Below, in pieces: positions 11,027 to 20,988 of a stretch of DNA of 64,000 nucleotides. The stretch covers positions 124,001 to 188,000 of the forward strand of contig JAGFNK010000025.1 in assembly GCA_025769875.1 (NCBI GenBank), written 5' to 3'. A program made the translations under genes and the position numbers. Below the pieces are notes generated by a model. That model did no database searches. It had not been told where the DNA came from and saw nothing but the letters and a program-made list of their open reading frames with translations. Position 1 is the first letter of the stretch. Each line of letters starts with the position of its first letter. This DNA comes from Russula earlei (taxonomy: Eukaryota > Basidiomycota > Agaricomycetes > Russulales > Russulaceae).

Positions 11027-11629
11027 GTCAGTGTTACGGTGTCGCGGCCGTAAGAGCATTAGCTCAGGGTTCAGTGGGACCAAGTCCTGTGACTTGGTTC
11101 AAGGGTTCAGTGGGGGCCGGCTCAAGGAGACCAGTTCAGAGGTTTAGCATCTCAAGACTAAGACAAGGATGACCTAATCCACAGACAGAGTTGATCTCCT
11201 GGTTTCACAGGAGAGGAGAACGATGATGGAGAAGCAGAGGAGGAAGAGGAACACAAAGGTTCCTTGTGATGAGCTCAGGTCAAACAGAGTGTAAGCCAGC
11301 ACAATGCAAGTTGTGATTGAGAGACAGTACAGGGCAAAGGGATGCAACAGGAAATGGGACAAAGCTAAGCTTGGGGCATTCCCCAGCTTTTACAGGCGCT
11401 TAAATACTGTATCTAGCGAGGCTGTACAGTACTATATGCAGAACAATAGATAATGCCAAACCAATAGCAAAAGGAACTCGAACCATAGATGAAACACAAG
11501 GGTAAAACAATAGTGACCATCAACATCAAGGGATGAAATGGTAACCAAGGGGGTGAGGGTGAAATAATAGAACAATAAGAAGTGTTTTTTAAGGTACGAA
11601 CCAAAAGAGAGGTAGATCACAACAGTCAG
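11027..11629 (-). mobile_element. Solo LTR, family A, copy 3, target duplication GTCAG
   Basis: The 593-bp LTR at 11032-11624 starts TGTTACGGTG and ends TCACAACA on the plus strand. It is bounded by the direct repeat GTCAG (11027-11031 and 11625-11629). It matches the copies at 3280-3941 and 7068-7678. Confidence 0.85.
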
Positions 11630-11949
11630 TGAAGTCAACATGAGCAGCTGCAAGCTTATTGAGGTGCTGATTAGTCAGAAGCATCTGGCTGAGTGCCTTG
11701 AAATGATTTGAGCATCACCATGGCTCCTTCACAGCCTTGATATGCTTTGTTACAAACCAAGGCCAGATTCTGGCCATATATTGTCCTATTTCACTCAAGA
11801 GAGACCTCTCTCACTTTGCATTGCCAACACACTTCTGTTCCTTGGGCTACCCCTCCTGCGGTGCAAGATATTGCTATTGCAAAGGCACTAAAACATGACC
11901 AGGCACCCATTTCCTAATCGGGTAATCATCACGTGGCAGCCACATGGCC

Positions 11950-12480
11950 ACTCAGCCACCAAGAACCCAAAACAGTGGCATAAACTCCTATAAACTGTTG
12001 CATAACTCATATGACATCATCTAGGCTCCAATGACATCATGGCTGACTGAGCAACTCCACAATGACCCCACTGGCTCACTAAGCGCTCCACAGTGACATC
12101 ATAATGATGTCATTGCTCTACAATGATCAGTAATACGCTCAGTAAGCCTGAAACCTGACACAAGTGAGTTTATGCCTCTGTAGTCCTATTGGATGGTACC
12201 AAGGAGTCTAGAACAGTTCCTGCACTTTGTAATCGATCCTGTAAACAGTATATAAGCCCCAATGTAGCATGGCAGTCATCAGACTGTCCATTTGTGATAC
12301 TCTCATCTCCCTGGGTACTCCCCTGCAACCACTCAGTCTAAAGTCTTCCCTCGTCTTCAAGGTACTCTTCAATGACCACCTTGTCTAAAGCCCTTCACCA
12401 CACTGGCCTCTGCCCTTCACCTCTGTCTCCTGCAACACATACCAGTCCCCATCTGGTACCTTCTGGTCGTTTGGCTCATC
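11950..12480 (+). repeat. LTR-like repeat family B, copy 1
   Basis: This copy contains CAGTATATAAGCC (near 12250, TATA-like) followed by AGACTGTCCATTTGTGATAC and a CT-rich tail. The same order recurs at 12990-13430, and in inverted form at 14740-14420, so this is one repeat family, probably LTR remnants. Confidence 0.5.
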
Positions 12481-12599
12481 CTCCTGTTCAACACCACTTA
12501 CACTGCATACCGTCTGTTCCAACCCTTGCCTGTCATGAACGCTCTCAAAGAGTCCATTCTATTAAGGGACTTCAAAGGGACTTAATGAGGAATGCATAC

Positions 12600-12725
12600 A
12601 ACTATTGACAAGCAAGACAATGGTGCCAAGATTGACTCCAGTTATATCTCACATAATAGTCCATTACACAGGATTGAACCCAAGACCCTTGTTACAGAAG
12701 CCAGCTATGGTCTTCTGTTGAAGGG
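12600..12725 (-). repeat. tRNA-derived SINE-like unit 1
   Basis: On the minus strand an A-box-like TAGCTGGCTTC (12707-12697) precedes a B-box-like GGGTTCAATCC (12681-12671), as in a tRNA-type RNA polymerase III promoter. A tail containing TTGGCACCATTGTCTTG (12629-12613) follows. The next unit (12730-12890) has the same order and tail. Confidence 0.5.
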
Positions 12726-12729
12726 GATC

Positions 12730-12890
12730 AAACAACGAGCATTGTACACTTACAAGACAACAGTGCCAAGTTCGGCTCCAAGTTGCCTTGAAAGATAGCC
12801 CACTGCCAGGATTGAACCCAGGACCTCTAACCAACCAGACTGAATGCTCATGGCCAGTAAGCCATCGGTCTTTACTATAGTAAAGTGGTT
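12730..12890 (-). repeat. tRNA-derived SINE-like unit 2
   Basis: On the minus strand the A box TGGCTTACTGG (12864-12854) fits the consensus well, and the B box GGGTTCAATCC (12819-12809) follows 35 bp later, both as in a tRNA. The tail TTGGCACTGTTGTCTTG (about 12769-12752) repeats that of unit 1. The body does not fold as a normal tRNA, so it is called SINE-like rather than a tRNA gene. Confidence 0.55.
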
Positions 12891-12989
12891 CAACCCTTAT
12901 AACCACTCAACACATGAAATGAAAACCCAACCTGGAGACTCCTAAAATGGAGATCTACATGCCCGGTTTCCCAGGGGAAAGTCAATGAG

Positions 12990-13430
12990 GTTTACTAATT
13001 GTATTAGTAAGCCTGAAGTACAGCAAACGACCCATGAAGTTCACACGACGATCACATGGACTCCAAGAACTATTACTCATCACCCAAGCCCTCCTTACTC
13101 AGCAAATTACTCAGCATGACTGAGCATGCTTACCAAGCACCCCTGGGTGCCTTACTCATCCAGCTATTGTGATTGATAACAAGGTTACAATGCATCCTTT
13201 ATTTAGTAGCTCTCTTGTAGTATGTAAGCACTCAATAAAGTACCGGACAGTCTCCAGACTGTCCATTTGTTTACAGCACTCTCCATCCCTGGGATGCTCC
13301 TTTTAGGACCATCCCCTTGTGATTACCCTGGCCTCTTTCCTGCATAACTTCTTGATACTACCAGTGACCATACCTCTCTGGTACTTGGTACTGCTCTGGA
13401 CCCTACTCCTTGCCCACACCGTTCTGGATG
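12990..13430 (+). repeat. LTR-like repeat family B, copy 2 (left inverted arm)
   Basis: This stretch carries ACTCAGCATGACTGAGCATGC, GATAACAAGGTTA, TTTAGTAGCTC and GACTGTCCATTTG in that order. It is repeated in reverse complement at 14740-14420 and, in its 3' half, at 11950-12480. Together with the right arm it brackets the Plavaka relic. Confidence 0.6.
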
Positions 13431-13519
13431 TCTACCAACTTGTCTTCAAGCTTCTCCCTCGCTCTTGAACTGGATTGTTCAACAGTGAGTCTTGACATTG
13501 CCAATCTGCTCCTGAGTCC

Positions 13520-14260
13520 TTAGTGATCAGCAGTACGTGTCTTGACATGCTTAGATTCTGTGATGGAATAGCAATGGCTGTTGGGAGCTCCAAAGGCACA
13601 AATGAGTTTGACAAAGTGATTAAGAGAGTGTTGCCAAGGAAGATTGAAGTCATTATGAACACCACTTGTCCAAAAGATTTCATGATGATGATGAAATTGC
13701 CAAAGGGCATCATCCAAGGCAGTCAGGCTGTTTGTATCATGTACATTGCATCAAGGTATATAGCAAAACTCCAGAAAGGCATGCATTGCCTGCACCATAC
13801 CATCTGGTACATGGTCTTCAATTGCTGGTAGATAAACCTGCACACAAATTTGCCACATCAGCATCAGTAATATATGAATCATCCCCAGTCCATTGTTTAA
13901 AGTTCTGGCCTTCAGGAAAGCATCAAAGCCCTGTGAAAGACAGGGCTAGTGCTCTGCTAAGACAGTTGATTCAGCAATGATAACTATATTTGTGACAAGG
14001 CAAACTTACCACTTATCAATGTTGTTGAGTATCTTCTGTGCTTCTGATGCTAGATATTTAGTTTTTATGTAGTCATTCACCCATGTAATGAGATGGTCAA
14101 AGGCACCTTTGATCAGCTGATATAATAGGTCAGGTGACAGCAGCTCATTGATATTGGCTGTGGGAAAACTGCTTGTGAATGGCTAAAAAGAACAGTAATC
14201 AGTGACACAGGTAGAGAGGGTCAAGAAAAAGATAACTAACAACAATATGTTGCAACTCAC
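13520..14260 (-). pseudogene. Plavaka-type transposase relic
   Basis: The minus strand contains pieces typical of the basidiomycete Plavaka transposase C-terminal region. First is FPTANINELLSPDLLYQLIK continuing into HLITWVNDYI (about 14160-14050), then FPEGQNFKQWTGDDS (about 13910), then LDDALWQFHHHHEIFWTSG and FGAPNSHCYSITESKHVK (13717-13535). Stops and frame changes separate the pieces. The catalytic N-terminal half is absent. Confidence 0.7.
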
Positions 14261-14419
14261 TATTGAAAAATCCAGTTCAAGAGTGAGAGAGGAGCTTGGA
14301 GACAAGTTGACTAAGCTTGAGGACAAAGTTGGCCAGAAGAATAGTCCAGATGAGTAGCAAGTACCAGATGAGTACTAGTACTGGCTGTGAGAGGTGATCA
14401 TGGAGAGAGAAGGCCAGGG

Positions 14420-14740
14420 TTTACTAGATAGGGTGGTCACAAAGGAGTACCCTCACTAAATAAGAGTGTCATATTCAAATGGACAGTCTGAAGGCTGTCC
14501 ACTACATTATTGAGCACTTAGATACTACAAGGGAGCTACTAAATAGAGAACAAGTCATAACCTTGTTATCAAGCACAATAGGAGATGAGTAATACATCAG
14601 AGAACACTTAGTGAGCATGCTCAGTCATGCCCAGTAAGCTGCTGAGTAAGGAGGCCCTAGATGATGAGTAAGGGCCTCTAGAGTCCACATGTTCACTGTC
14701 TTAGTGCATGTGTAAAGCACCTGATTCGTTTACTGTGAGT
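14420..14740 (-). repeat. LTR-like repeat family B, copy 3 (right inverted arm)
   Basis: The reverse complement aligns with 13020-13290: CAGTAAACGA, CATGTGGACTC, CTCCTTACTCAGC, GCATGACTGAGCATGC, GATAACAAGGTTA and GACTGTCCATTTG occur in the same order. It is the inverted partner of the arm left of the Plavaka relic. Confidence 0.6.
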
Positions 14741-14794
14741 TAGTTTAGGGCCAGTCTTTCTGAGACTTGGAGTATTTGACAGTGAGGAGGTGTT

Positions 14795-15000
14795 CCTTAT
14801 AAGACCTCTTATAAGGTTCTATTAGGGTCCTTAGCATTGACCCTAATATTAGTATTAAGGTCCTTAGTGTTGCCTTATAGTCCATTCTAAGGTTATTAGA
14901 GTCAGTCTAATAACATGTTCTAGGGTCTATAGTATCTCCATTAGCATCCAATATAAGGACTTTAGGGTCATGCTAAAGGGTCTTTAGAATGTCTCTAAAG
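14795..15000. repeat. Cluster of short perfect hairpins
   Basis: At least five perfect inverted repeats follow one another. They are CCTTATAAGA/TCTTATAAGG (14795-14816), ATTAGGGTC/GACCCTAAT (14821-14847), GTTATTAGA/TCTAATAAC (14892-14914), CTTTAG/CTAAAG (14960-14978) and CTTTAGA/TCTAAAG (14982-15000). All are variants of a CTTA/TTAG theme, with loops of 2-9 nt. No open frame crosses them. Confidence 0.8.
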
Positions 15001-16174
15001 TTGTCCTTTACTGCTAGATGGGTTGTCAACAAGTGGGGCTTGCTGTATGTCAATTGTGCCTAGAATTGATCACACAACAATGCACACAGAATATTGTGGA
15101 CACCTCTGCTCACCCCTTTTGGCTGTGTGAACAGGGTGGCACCATAGGGCCCACCTTTCCTCTAATATGGAAGGGTCCTTCAAGGGCCCTCTCTGGGAAA
15201 TGGTTCATGACATCAAGCACACTTAAGTGTCACTAAGCAAATCTCAGATTTTCCTGATGTTTTGCCAGAGGTGTTAACTCATTTGTAAGTAAACTTGGAC
15301 ACCACTTTCCAACATTTCAAGATACCCTTGGGGTGATTGTTGAACCGGAACCTGAATGGATCAAAGAAGGTGAAGACCTTCATAACAAGGTTCAAGATCT
15401 GCTACTCAATGTTACATGTTAGACAGAACTTTAGAATATGCGCATATGGCAATAGGGTTACACATACTATGCTATCTATACAAGATGTAGCCTTATGCTG
15501 CATCTAGAATGTTTCCACATCATGTGTCACTGAGTGCACAATATAGTGGACACCTGTCGTCACCTCTTTTGGTCTTAGGAACAGCCCTGGGTCATAGAGG
15601 TATAAATACCATACATGTAGATGAGTATACACATCGCTCTACACCCCAATATCACTTGAGCATTAGCACAACCTCTAAGGTGGGTTGCTTGGCCTCTTAG
15701 CTGCACTCTGTTGGTGTGGATGACATGTGAGGTTCCAATACCAATGGTCATATTGGTAGCAACAGTGGTAAGCCTAGTTTAGTCATATGTCTTCAAAAGT
15801 TGTTCTAACTAGATATGTAGCTCTATGCTGCCCTGCATGAGTGGTGTGCTGGTGTGTTAAGGCTCCAAAGGGCCTTAAATAAGATCAATGGTCACATCTA
15901 TAAATGTGTCCTTCCCATGCAGATATGCTTGAGTCAAGCAAGCAATACTCATGGAGGGAAGGAGAGTTATGTCCTTCTAGAGTATGTCAACAAGATGAGA
16001 GGGGCTCTGCAGATGGGGTAGGAGTCAACTGTTTGGGATTGGCAAACTAGGTTGAGCTTAAGGCTCAACTGCTATGAATTGGGGGCTTTATATAGCCCTC
16101 AGAGATAAGGTTCTCACTACTGTAAGTACTGGTCAGTGCTATAGTAGCAAGAATGGCCCATAGAAGCAATAGTT
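15001..16174. other. Repeat-derived spacer with a diverged duplication
   Basis: No gene is visible. A block at about 15090-15140 (GTGGACACCTCTGCTCACC then CTTTTGG) recurs at about 15545-15590. The second copy is followed by a TATA-like GTATAAATACC (near 15600), so these are probably old LTR scraps. The rest is CpG-poor and featureless. Confidence 0.4.
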
Positions 16175-16179
16175 GCTTC

Positions 16180-16438
16180 TGTTGGAGTGCAGCCTCAGCA
16201 TCACGGTTTGGTCATACACTCACGTGGCGCATGACGAACGCACGGACATGTATATAGTTCGTTTTTCATTTATTCCCCGTCCCTCAGTCTTCTACAATAA
16301 GACTGAGGTTAGTCATACTCTCGTTACCTATGTACACAACTAATTACACTTTTTGTAGCACTCGTTATAGGTCAGGATACCCACTTAGTGCAGTCTTCTA
16401 CAATAAGACTGAGCACTCGTTATAGATACCCTCCTACA
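16180..16438 (+). repeat. 5' LTR of the copia element
   Basis: The LTR runs from TGTTGGAGTG to CTCCTACA. TATATAG at 16251 is a likely TATA box. The hairpin AGTCTT-CTACAAT-AAGACT occurs twice (about 16290 and 16391), and GCACTCGTTATAG also occurs twice. Confidence 0.9.
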
Positions 16439-16515
16439 GATTATGAGACCTGATTGTCTCTAAACAAGCCAAATAACTACACGCACCCAGAATTTCAAAA
16501 CGTCACAACATAGTA

Positions 16516-17481
16516 ATGGCCCGAGGCACCAGCACGTCCTCGCCGCAAGGCGGAAACGCCTCCTCCTCAGGAGCCGCGACATCGAGCCAAAAAGCCACTG
16601 CACGACACTATGATGTCCCTTTTCTCGACAACGAAGGGGTCAAGTTTATGTTCTGGAAGCACCACGTTCAAATGGTTCTCGAACTTCGAGAGCTCTGGAC
16701 AGTAGTAGACGGCACATATACCAAGCCAGACCAAAGTGCAGACCCCACTGCCTTTAACGACTGGTCATACCAAGACCGAGAGGCGCACGCACAAATCTCC
16801 CTCACCATATCAGATGAGCCACTAAGCGCTGTCCTCGGAATCAACAATGCTAAAGGTTGCTGGGAAAAGTTATGTGCCCGCTACGAAGGAAAGGGTGAAC
16901 AACGCATGGCACACCTAATGGAGGAGTTGCTTCGGACCATGCTCTCCGAAGACGAACCACTCGACCCTCAAATCAACAAACTCATATGCGCCTCTCGCAC
17001 CCTTGCAAACCTTGGCTTTCCACTTGAAAACAAATTCCTTGCATATGTCATCATATTAGCCTTACCCAAATCCATGTCGACCCTCAAGACGATCTTATAC
17101 TCCATCAAAACTGATGAGATCTCAACTGACATCGTCACATCCCAAATCCTCGGTGAGGAGCAACACCGTGTGCACGCGTCGGGGATCGGTGCCACTGCCT
17201 TCTTCGCCAAAGCAGCCAAGAAAGCAAATGGGAAGAATAAACAAGGAGACAAGTCCAAGAAACATTGTACACACTGCAACATCCGCAGTCACGATGTAAA
17301 GGAGTGCCGAAAATTGAAGAAGGAGCAGGAGGCAAAGGGGGCGTCGACCACCTCTGCAGGCGCGAAGCCATCCACAACCGCGAAGATCGCAGTCGCAGAC
17401 CCCAGCGAAAGCACGGTACAACTATTCAGTGCCATCGCCGCTGACCCCTCACCATGCGACAACGAAGCATTTGCCTTCTGA
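16516..17481 (+). CDS. Copia Gag (capsid with zinc knuckle)
   Basis: This 321-residue frame starts at the first ATG after the LTR leader. Residues 35-220 form a copia-type gag domain (FMFWKHHVQMVLELRELW, later GCWEKLCARYEGKGEQRM). A CCHC zinc knuckle (CTHCNIRSHDVKEC, pattern CX2CX4HX4C) lies near residue 255. The frame ends at TGA 17479-17481. The protease region continues in the same frame immediately after it, so the stop may be a mutation of a once continuous gag-pol or a readthrough site. It would form virus-like particles in the cytoplasm if expressed. Confidence 0.85.
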   Translation: MARGTSTSSPQGGNASSSGAATSSQKATARHYDVPFLDNEGVKFMFWKHHVQMVLELRELWTVVDGTYTKPDQSADPTAFNDWSYQDREAHAQISLTISDEPLSAVLGINNAKGCWEKLCARYEGKGEQRMAHLMEELLRTMLSEDEPLDPQINKLICASRTLANLGFPLENKFLAYVIILALPKSMSTLKTILYSIKTDEISTDIVTSQILGEEQHRVHASGIGATAFFAKAAKKANGKNKQGDKSKKHCTHCNIRSHDVKECRKLKKEQEAKGASTTSAGAKPSTTAKIAVADPSESTVQLFSAIAADPSPCDNEAFAF

Positions 17482-20400
17482 GCGCATCACGACTCGTCCA
17501 CCCAGCACCGCTGGATAGTCGATTCCGGCGCATCGCGCACCATGAGCTGCAACCGCAGCTGGTTCTCATCATTCACTGCCCTCACACCCCCTACTCGTAT
17601 TACTCTCGGAGACGACAGCACCATTCACGCCACCGGCGTCGGACGCATTCCCATCCGCATGCATGCCAACGGAACATGGCACAACGCCATCCTCCAAGAC
17701 GTTCTCTTCATTCCTGACCTCAACGGCAACCTCCTATCAGTCGCTCACCTCACGAAGCACGGCGCTGATGTCCGATTCACCAGAAATGGCTGCCAGCTCT
17801 TAAACCAGCAGGGGCACCTCACATGTGATGGGCACCTTCAACGGAACTTATATGTGATGGACATGACAACAGCCTGTCCCGGAAACAGCATACATGATGC
17901 ACGTTGATGACTTCCCGGCTGAAGGCGAGGACGCGCGAGCCACAGACGAGCGCGCCCTCATCGCTCACAGCATGGCCTCTAAGGCCAACTGCCGAGACCT
18001 GGCACCACCGCCTAGGCCACCTAAACATCGACACCATGCTACACATGGCCAGAAAGGGCATGGTCAAGGGCATGGAAATAACCAGCACTGCATCATCTAC
18101 CCCCTGCGAACCCTGCCTCAAAGGCAAGCAAACACACCATGAAATCCAGAGGTCGACTGACACGCGCGCCGTCACAGTACTTGGCCGCGTGTTCTCTGAC
18201 GTCTGTGGCAAAATATCCACTCGCTCACACCAAGGCTTCGAGTACTTCGTCACTTTCATTGACGATCACTCTCGGAAGGTGTCTGTTGAGGGATTGCGCC
18301 ACAAGAGCGACGTCGCGCGTCACCTGAAGGCGTTCATCACCCACGCCGAACTTGAAACCGGCCAGCACATGAAGGTCCTCCGCAGCGATGGAGGGGGCGA
18401 ATACACGGGCAACGAGATCACCAAGTACCTTGAGGGCAAAGGCATCAAACAGGAGCTCACGACGCCCCACACCCCACAGCATAATGGTGTGGCCGAGCAC
18501 ATGAATTGGACGCTCCTCGACAAGGTTTGCGCGATGCTGACCGATGCTGACTTACCAGAACCATTCTGGTATGCCGCCCTCGAGTACACGGCCCTCCTGC
18601 ACAACGTCACACCCACGCGCGCCCTCGACAACTCCACCCCCGAGGAGGCCTGGAGCGGGAACAAACCCGACATCTCCCGCCTCCGCGTTTTCGGTTCCCG
18701 TGCATTTGTCCACATCCCAGACAAGAAACGCACCAAATTGGCTCCTAAGTCCTTAGTGTGCACTTTCCTTGGGTACTCACGAACTCGCAAGGCATACCAC
18801 TTAATGCACCGTCCCACGCGTCGCCTTCTGGAGTCCCGCGACGTCATTTTTGATGAAGGGGGCCCACCAACTCAGTCCCAGTCCTTCGAATGCGTTATCA
18901 TCCAACATGACGACGCAGGGACGGCGACAGTGCCCATAGACACGCCTCCTCCTAAACAGTACCTGTCTGACTCTCAATCAGAGAGTGAAACAGAGATTGA
19001 AAACACACTCATCCCGCACCCGTCTGCCCCGCCTGAACCGGCCAACATCCGGCCTAAATGCACAGTCCGCGTGCCAGTCCGCGACGACGATCCTCGCTAC
19101 ACAGTTACTTCATATGGCTCACGAAAACGCAACATTGAATGTGTTAACATGGCCCAAACCACCATAACTGATGACCCACGCACTTACACGCAAGCCATGG
19201 CCCGACCCAACGCAGCTGAGTGGGAAGTCGCGTGCAAGGAAGAGCGGCGCTCGTTCGAGCGCATGGGCGTGTACGAGGTCACCCCGCATCCCAAAGACCG
19301 CAAGGTCATCGGGAGCAAATGAGTTTTTCGCATCAAGCGAGGACCTGATGGCTCCATACAGAAATACAAAGCCCGTGTAGTCGCACAGGGCTTCACGCAA
19401 ATTGAGGGCATTGATTACGACGAGACCTTCGCGCCCATCGCTAAGTTTGCCTCCTTGCGTGTGATACTGGCCCTTGCCGCCGAACGAAATCTAGAGGTCC
19501 ACCAAATGGATGTAAAATCAGCATACCTCAATGGGGAACTCAAAGAGGAGATCTTCATGGAACCTCCCCCCGGTTTTGACATTCCCCAAGGCATTGTATT
19601 GTGTCTAATCAAAGCTCTCTATGGCACAAAGCAGGGTGGACGTGTCTGGTACGAGGATATCCGTGGCAAGCTCAGTGCCATGGGTTACCAACGCACCAAT
19701 GCCGACCACGCTGTCTTCACCCGAACGCGCGATGGAGACATCTCCATCATCGCGCTATACGTTGATGATATCACTACGGCATCAAATTCTATTGAAACTA
19801 TCAACCGAGACAAATCAGCCTTGAAACAACACTATGAGATGACTGATTTAGGTGAAATATCCTGGATCCTTGGCATGCACATCACTCGGGATCACAATGC
19901 AGGCTGGATTGCCCTCTCTCAAGAAAAATACATAATTGAAACCCTGGAGAGGCATGGGAAATCTAACGCACGCCCAATCAGCACACCGACCCTCGCAAAT
20001 GAGCATCTCACTAAACTCATCTCCCCCGAAATCGACGTAAAGTTGTATCAGAGTGCCATCGGCACACTGATGTACCCGATGCTCGGCACACGCCCTGACC
20101 TCGCATACACGGTCGCAGCCCTCGGGTGACATGCCGCGAACCCAGGCCCCAAGCACCAACGCGCCCTCGATCGCACGTTCCGATACCTCCGAGCCACCAG
20201 TAGCAGCCAACTTGTTTTCCAACGCAGAACCCCTGGTGGTACTATACTGCATGGTTTTGCAGATGCAGACTGGGCAAGCGATGTTAATGATCGCAAGTCC
20301 ACGTCCGGCTTCGTGTTCATGCTTGGAGGGGGCGCGATCAGCTAGAGCTCCAAGAAACAGACCTCTGTGGCCCTCTCGAGCACTGAGGCCGAATACATTG

Positions 20401-20717
20401 CCGCTGCCCATGCCACAAAGGAGCTAATCTGGCTCAGACGTCTGTTAAGTGAGCTAGGAATAGACACTCACCCCCCAACCATTCTTCATGTGGACAACCA
20501 ATCCACAATCGCCATCACGCGAAACCCCGAATTCCATGACCGGACCAAACACATTGAAGTCTGGCACCACTTCTTGCGACACAAAGTCGAGAGCGAGGAG
20601 ATCTGCCTTCAGTACATTCCTACTGAGGACCAGGTTGCTGACATTTTGACCAAAGGCCTCGCATGTGAGAAGCATGATAAGTTTTCAGATGAGATGGGAT
20701 TGCACCGCGCAGGCTGA
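17482..20717 (+). pseudogene. Copia Pol: protease, integrase, RT, RNase H (interrupted)
   Basis: Protease begins WIVDSGASRTM near 17515. Integrase has the zinc-binding HHRLGHLN...CEPCLKGK segment (about 18013-18130), the core DDE-type motifs (VFSDVCG, LRSDGGGEY) and the copia-specific FGSRAFVHIPD. RT shows AYLNGEL, LYGTKQGGRVWY and the catalytic YVDD (about 19760). RNase H shows FADADWASD, SSTEAEY and NPEFHDRTKHIE. Frame changes lie near 17890 and 17990. In-frame stops are at 19320-19322 (the usual Trp of GSKWVF), 20127-20129 and 20343-20345 (the usual Trp of AISWSS). Confidence 0.9.
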
Positions 20718-20724
20718 GGGGGCG

Positions 20725-20983
20725 TGTTGGAGTGCAGCCTCAGCGTCACGGTTTGGTCATACACTCACGTGGCGCATGACGAACGCACGGACATGTATAT
20801 AGTTTGTTTTTCGTTTATTCCCCGTCCCTCAGTCTTCTACAATAAGACTGAGGTTAGTCATACTCTCGTTACCTACGTACACAACTAATTACACTTTTTG
20901 TAGCACTCATTATAGGTCAGGATACCCACTTAGTGCAGTCTTCTACAATAAGACTGAGCACTCGTTATAGATACCCTCCTACA
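20725..20983 (+). repeat. 3' LTR of the copia element
   Basis: It is identical to the 5' LTR except for five transitions, and ends CTCCTACA before the target duplication GCTTC. Confidence 0.9.
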
Positions 20984-20988
20984 GCTTC

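Larger units (their letters stand above)
16175..20988 (+). mobile_element. Near-complete young Ty1/copia retrotransposon
   Basis: Two 259-bp LTRs (16180-16438 and 20725-20983) bound a 4.3-kb internal region with gag, protease, integrase, RT and RNase H in copia order on the plus strand. The direct repeat GCTTC lies outside both ends (16175-16179 and 20984-20988). A polypurine tract (TGAGGGGGCG) directly precedes the 3' LTR. The LTRs differ at five positions. The coding region has four in-frame stops plus frame changes near 17890-17990, so this copy cannot make a full polyprotein but is recent. Confidence 0.93.
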
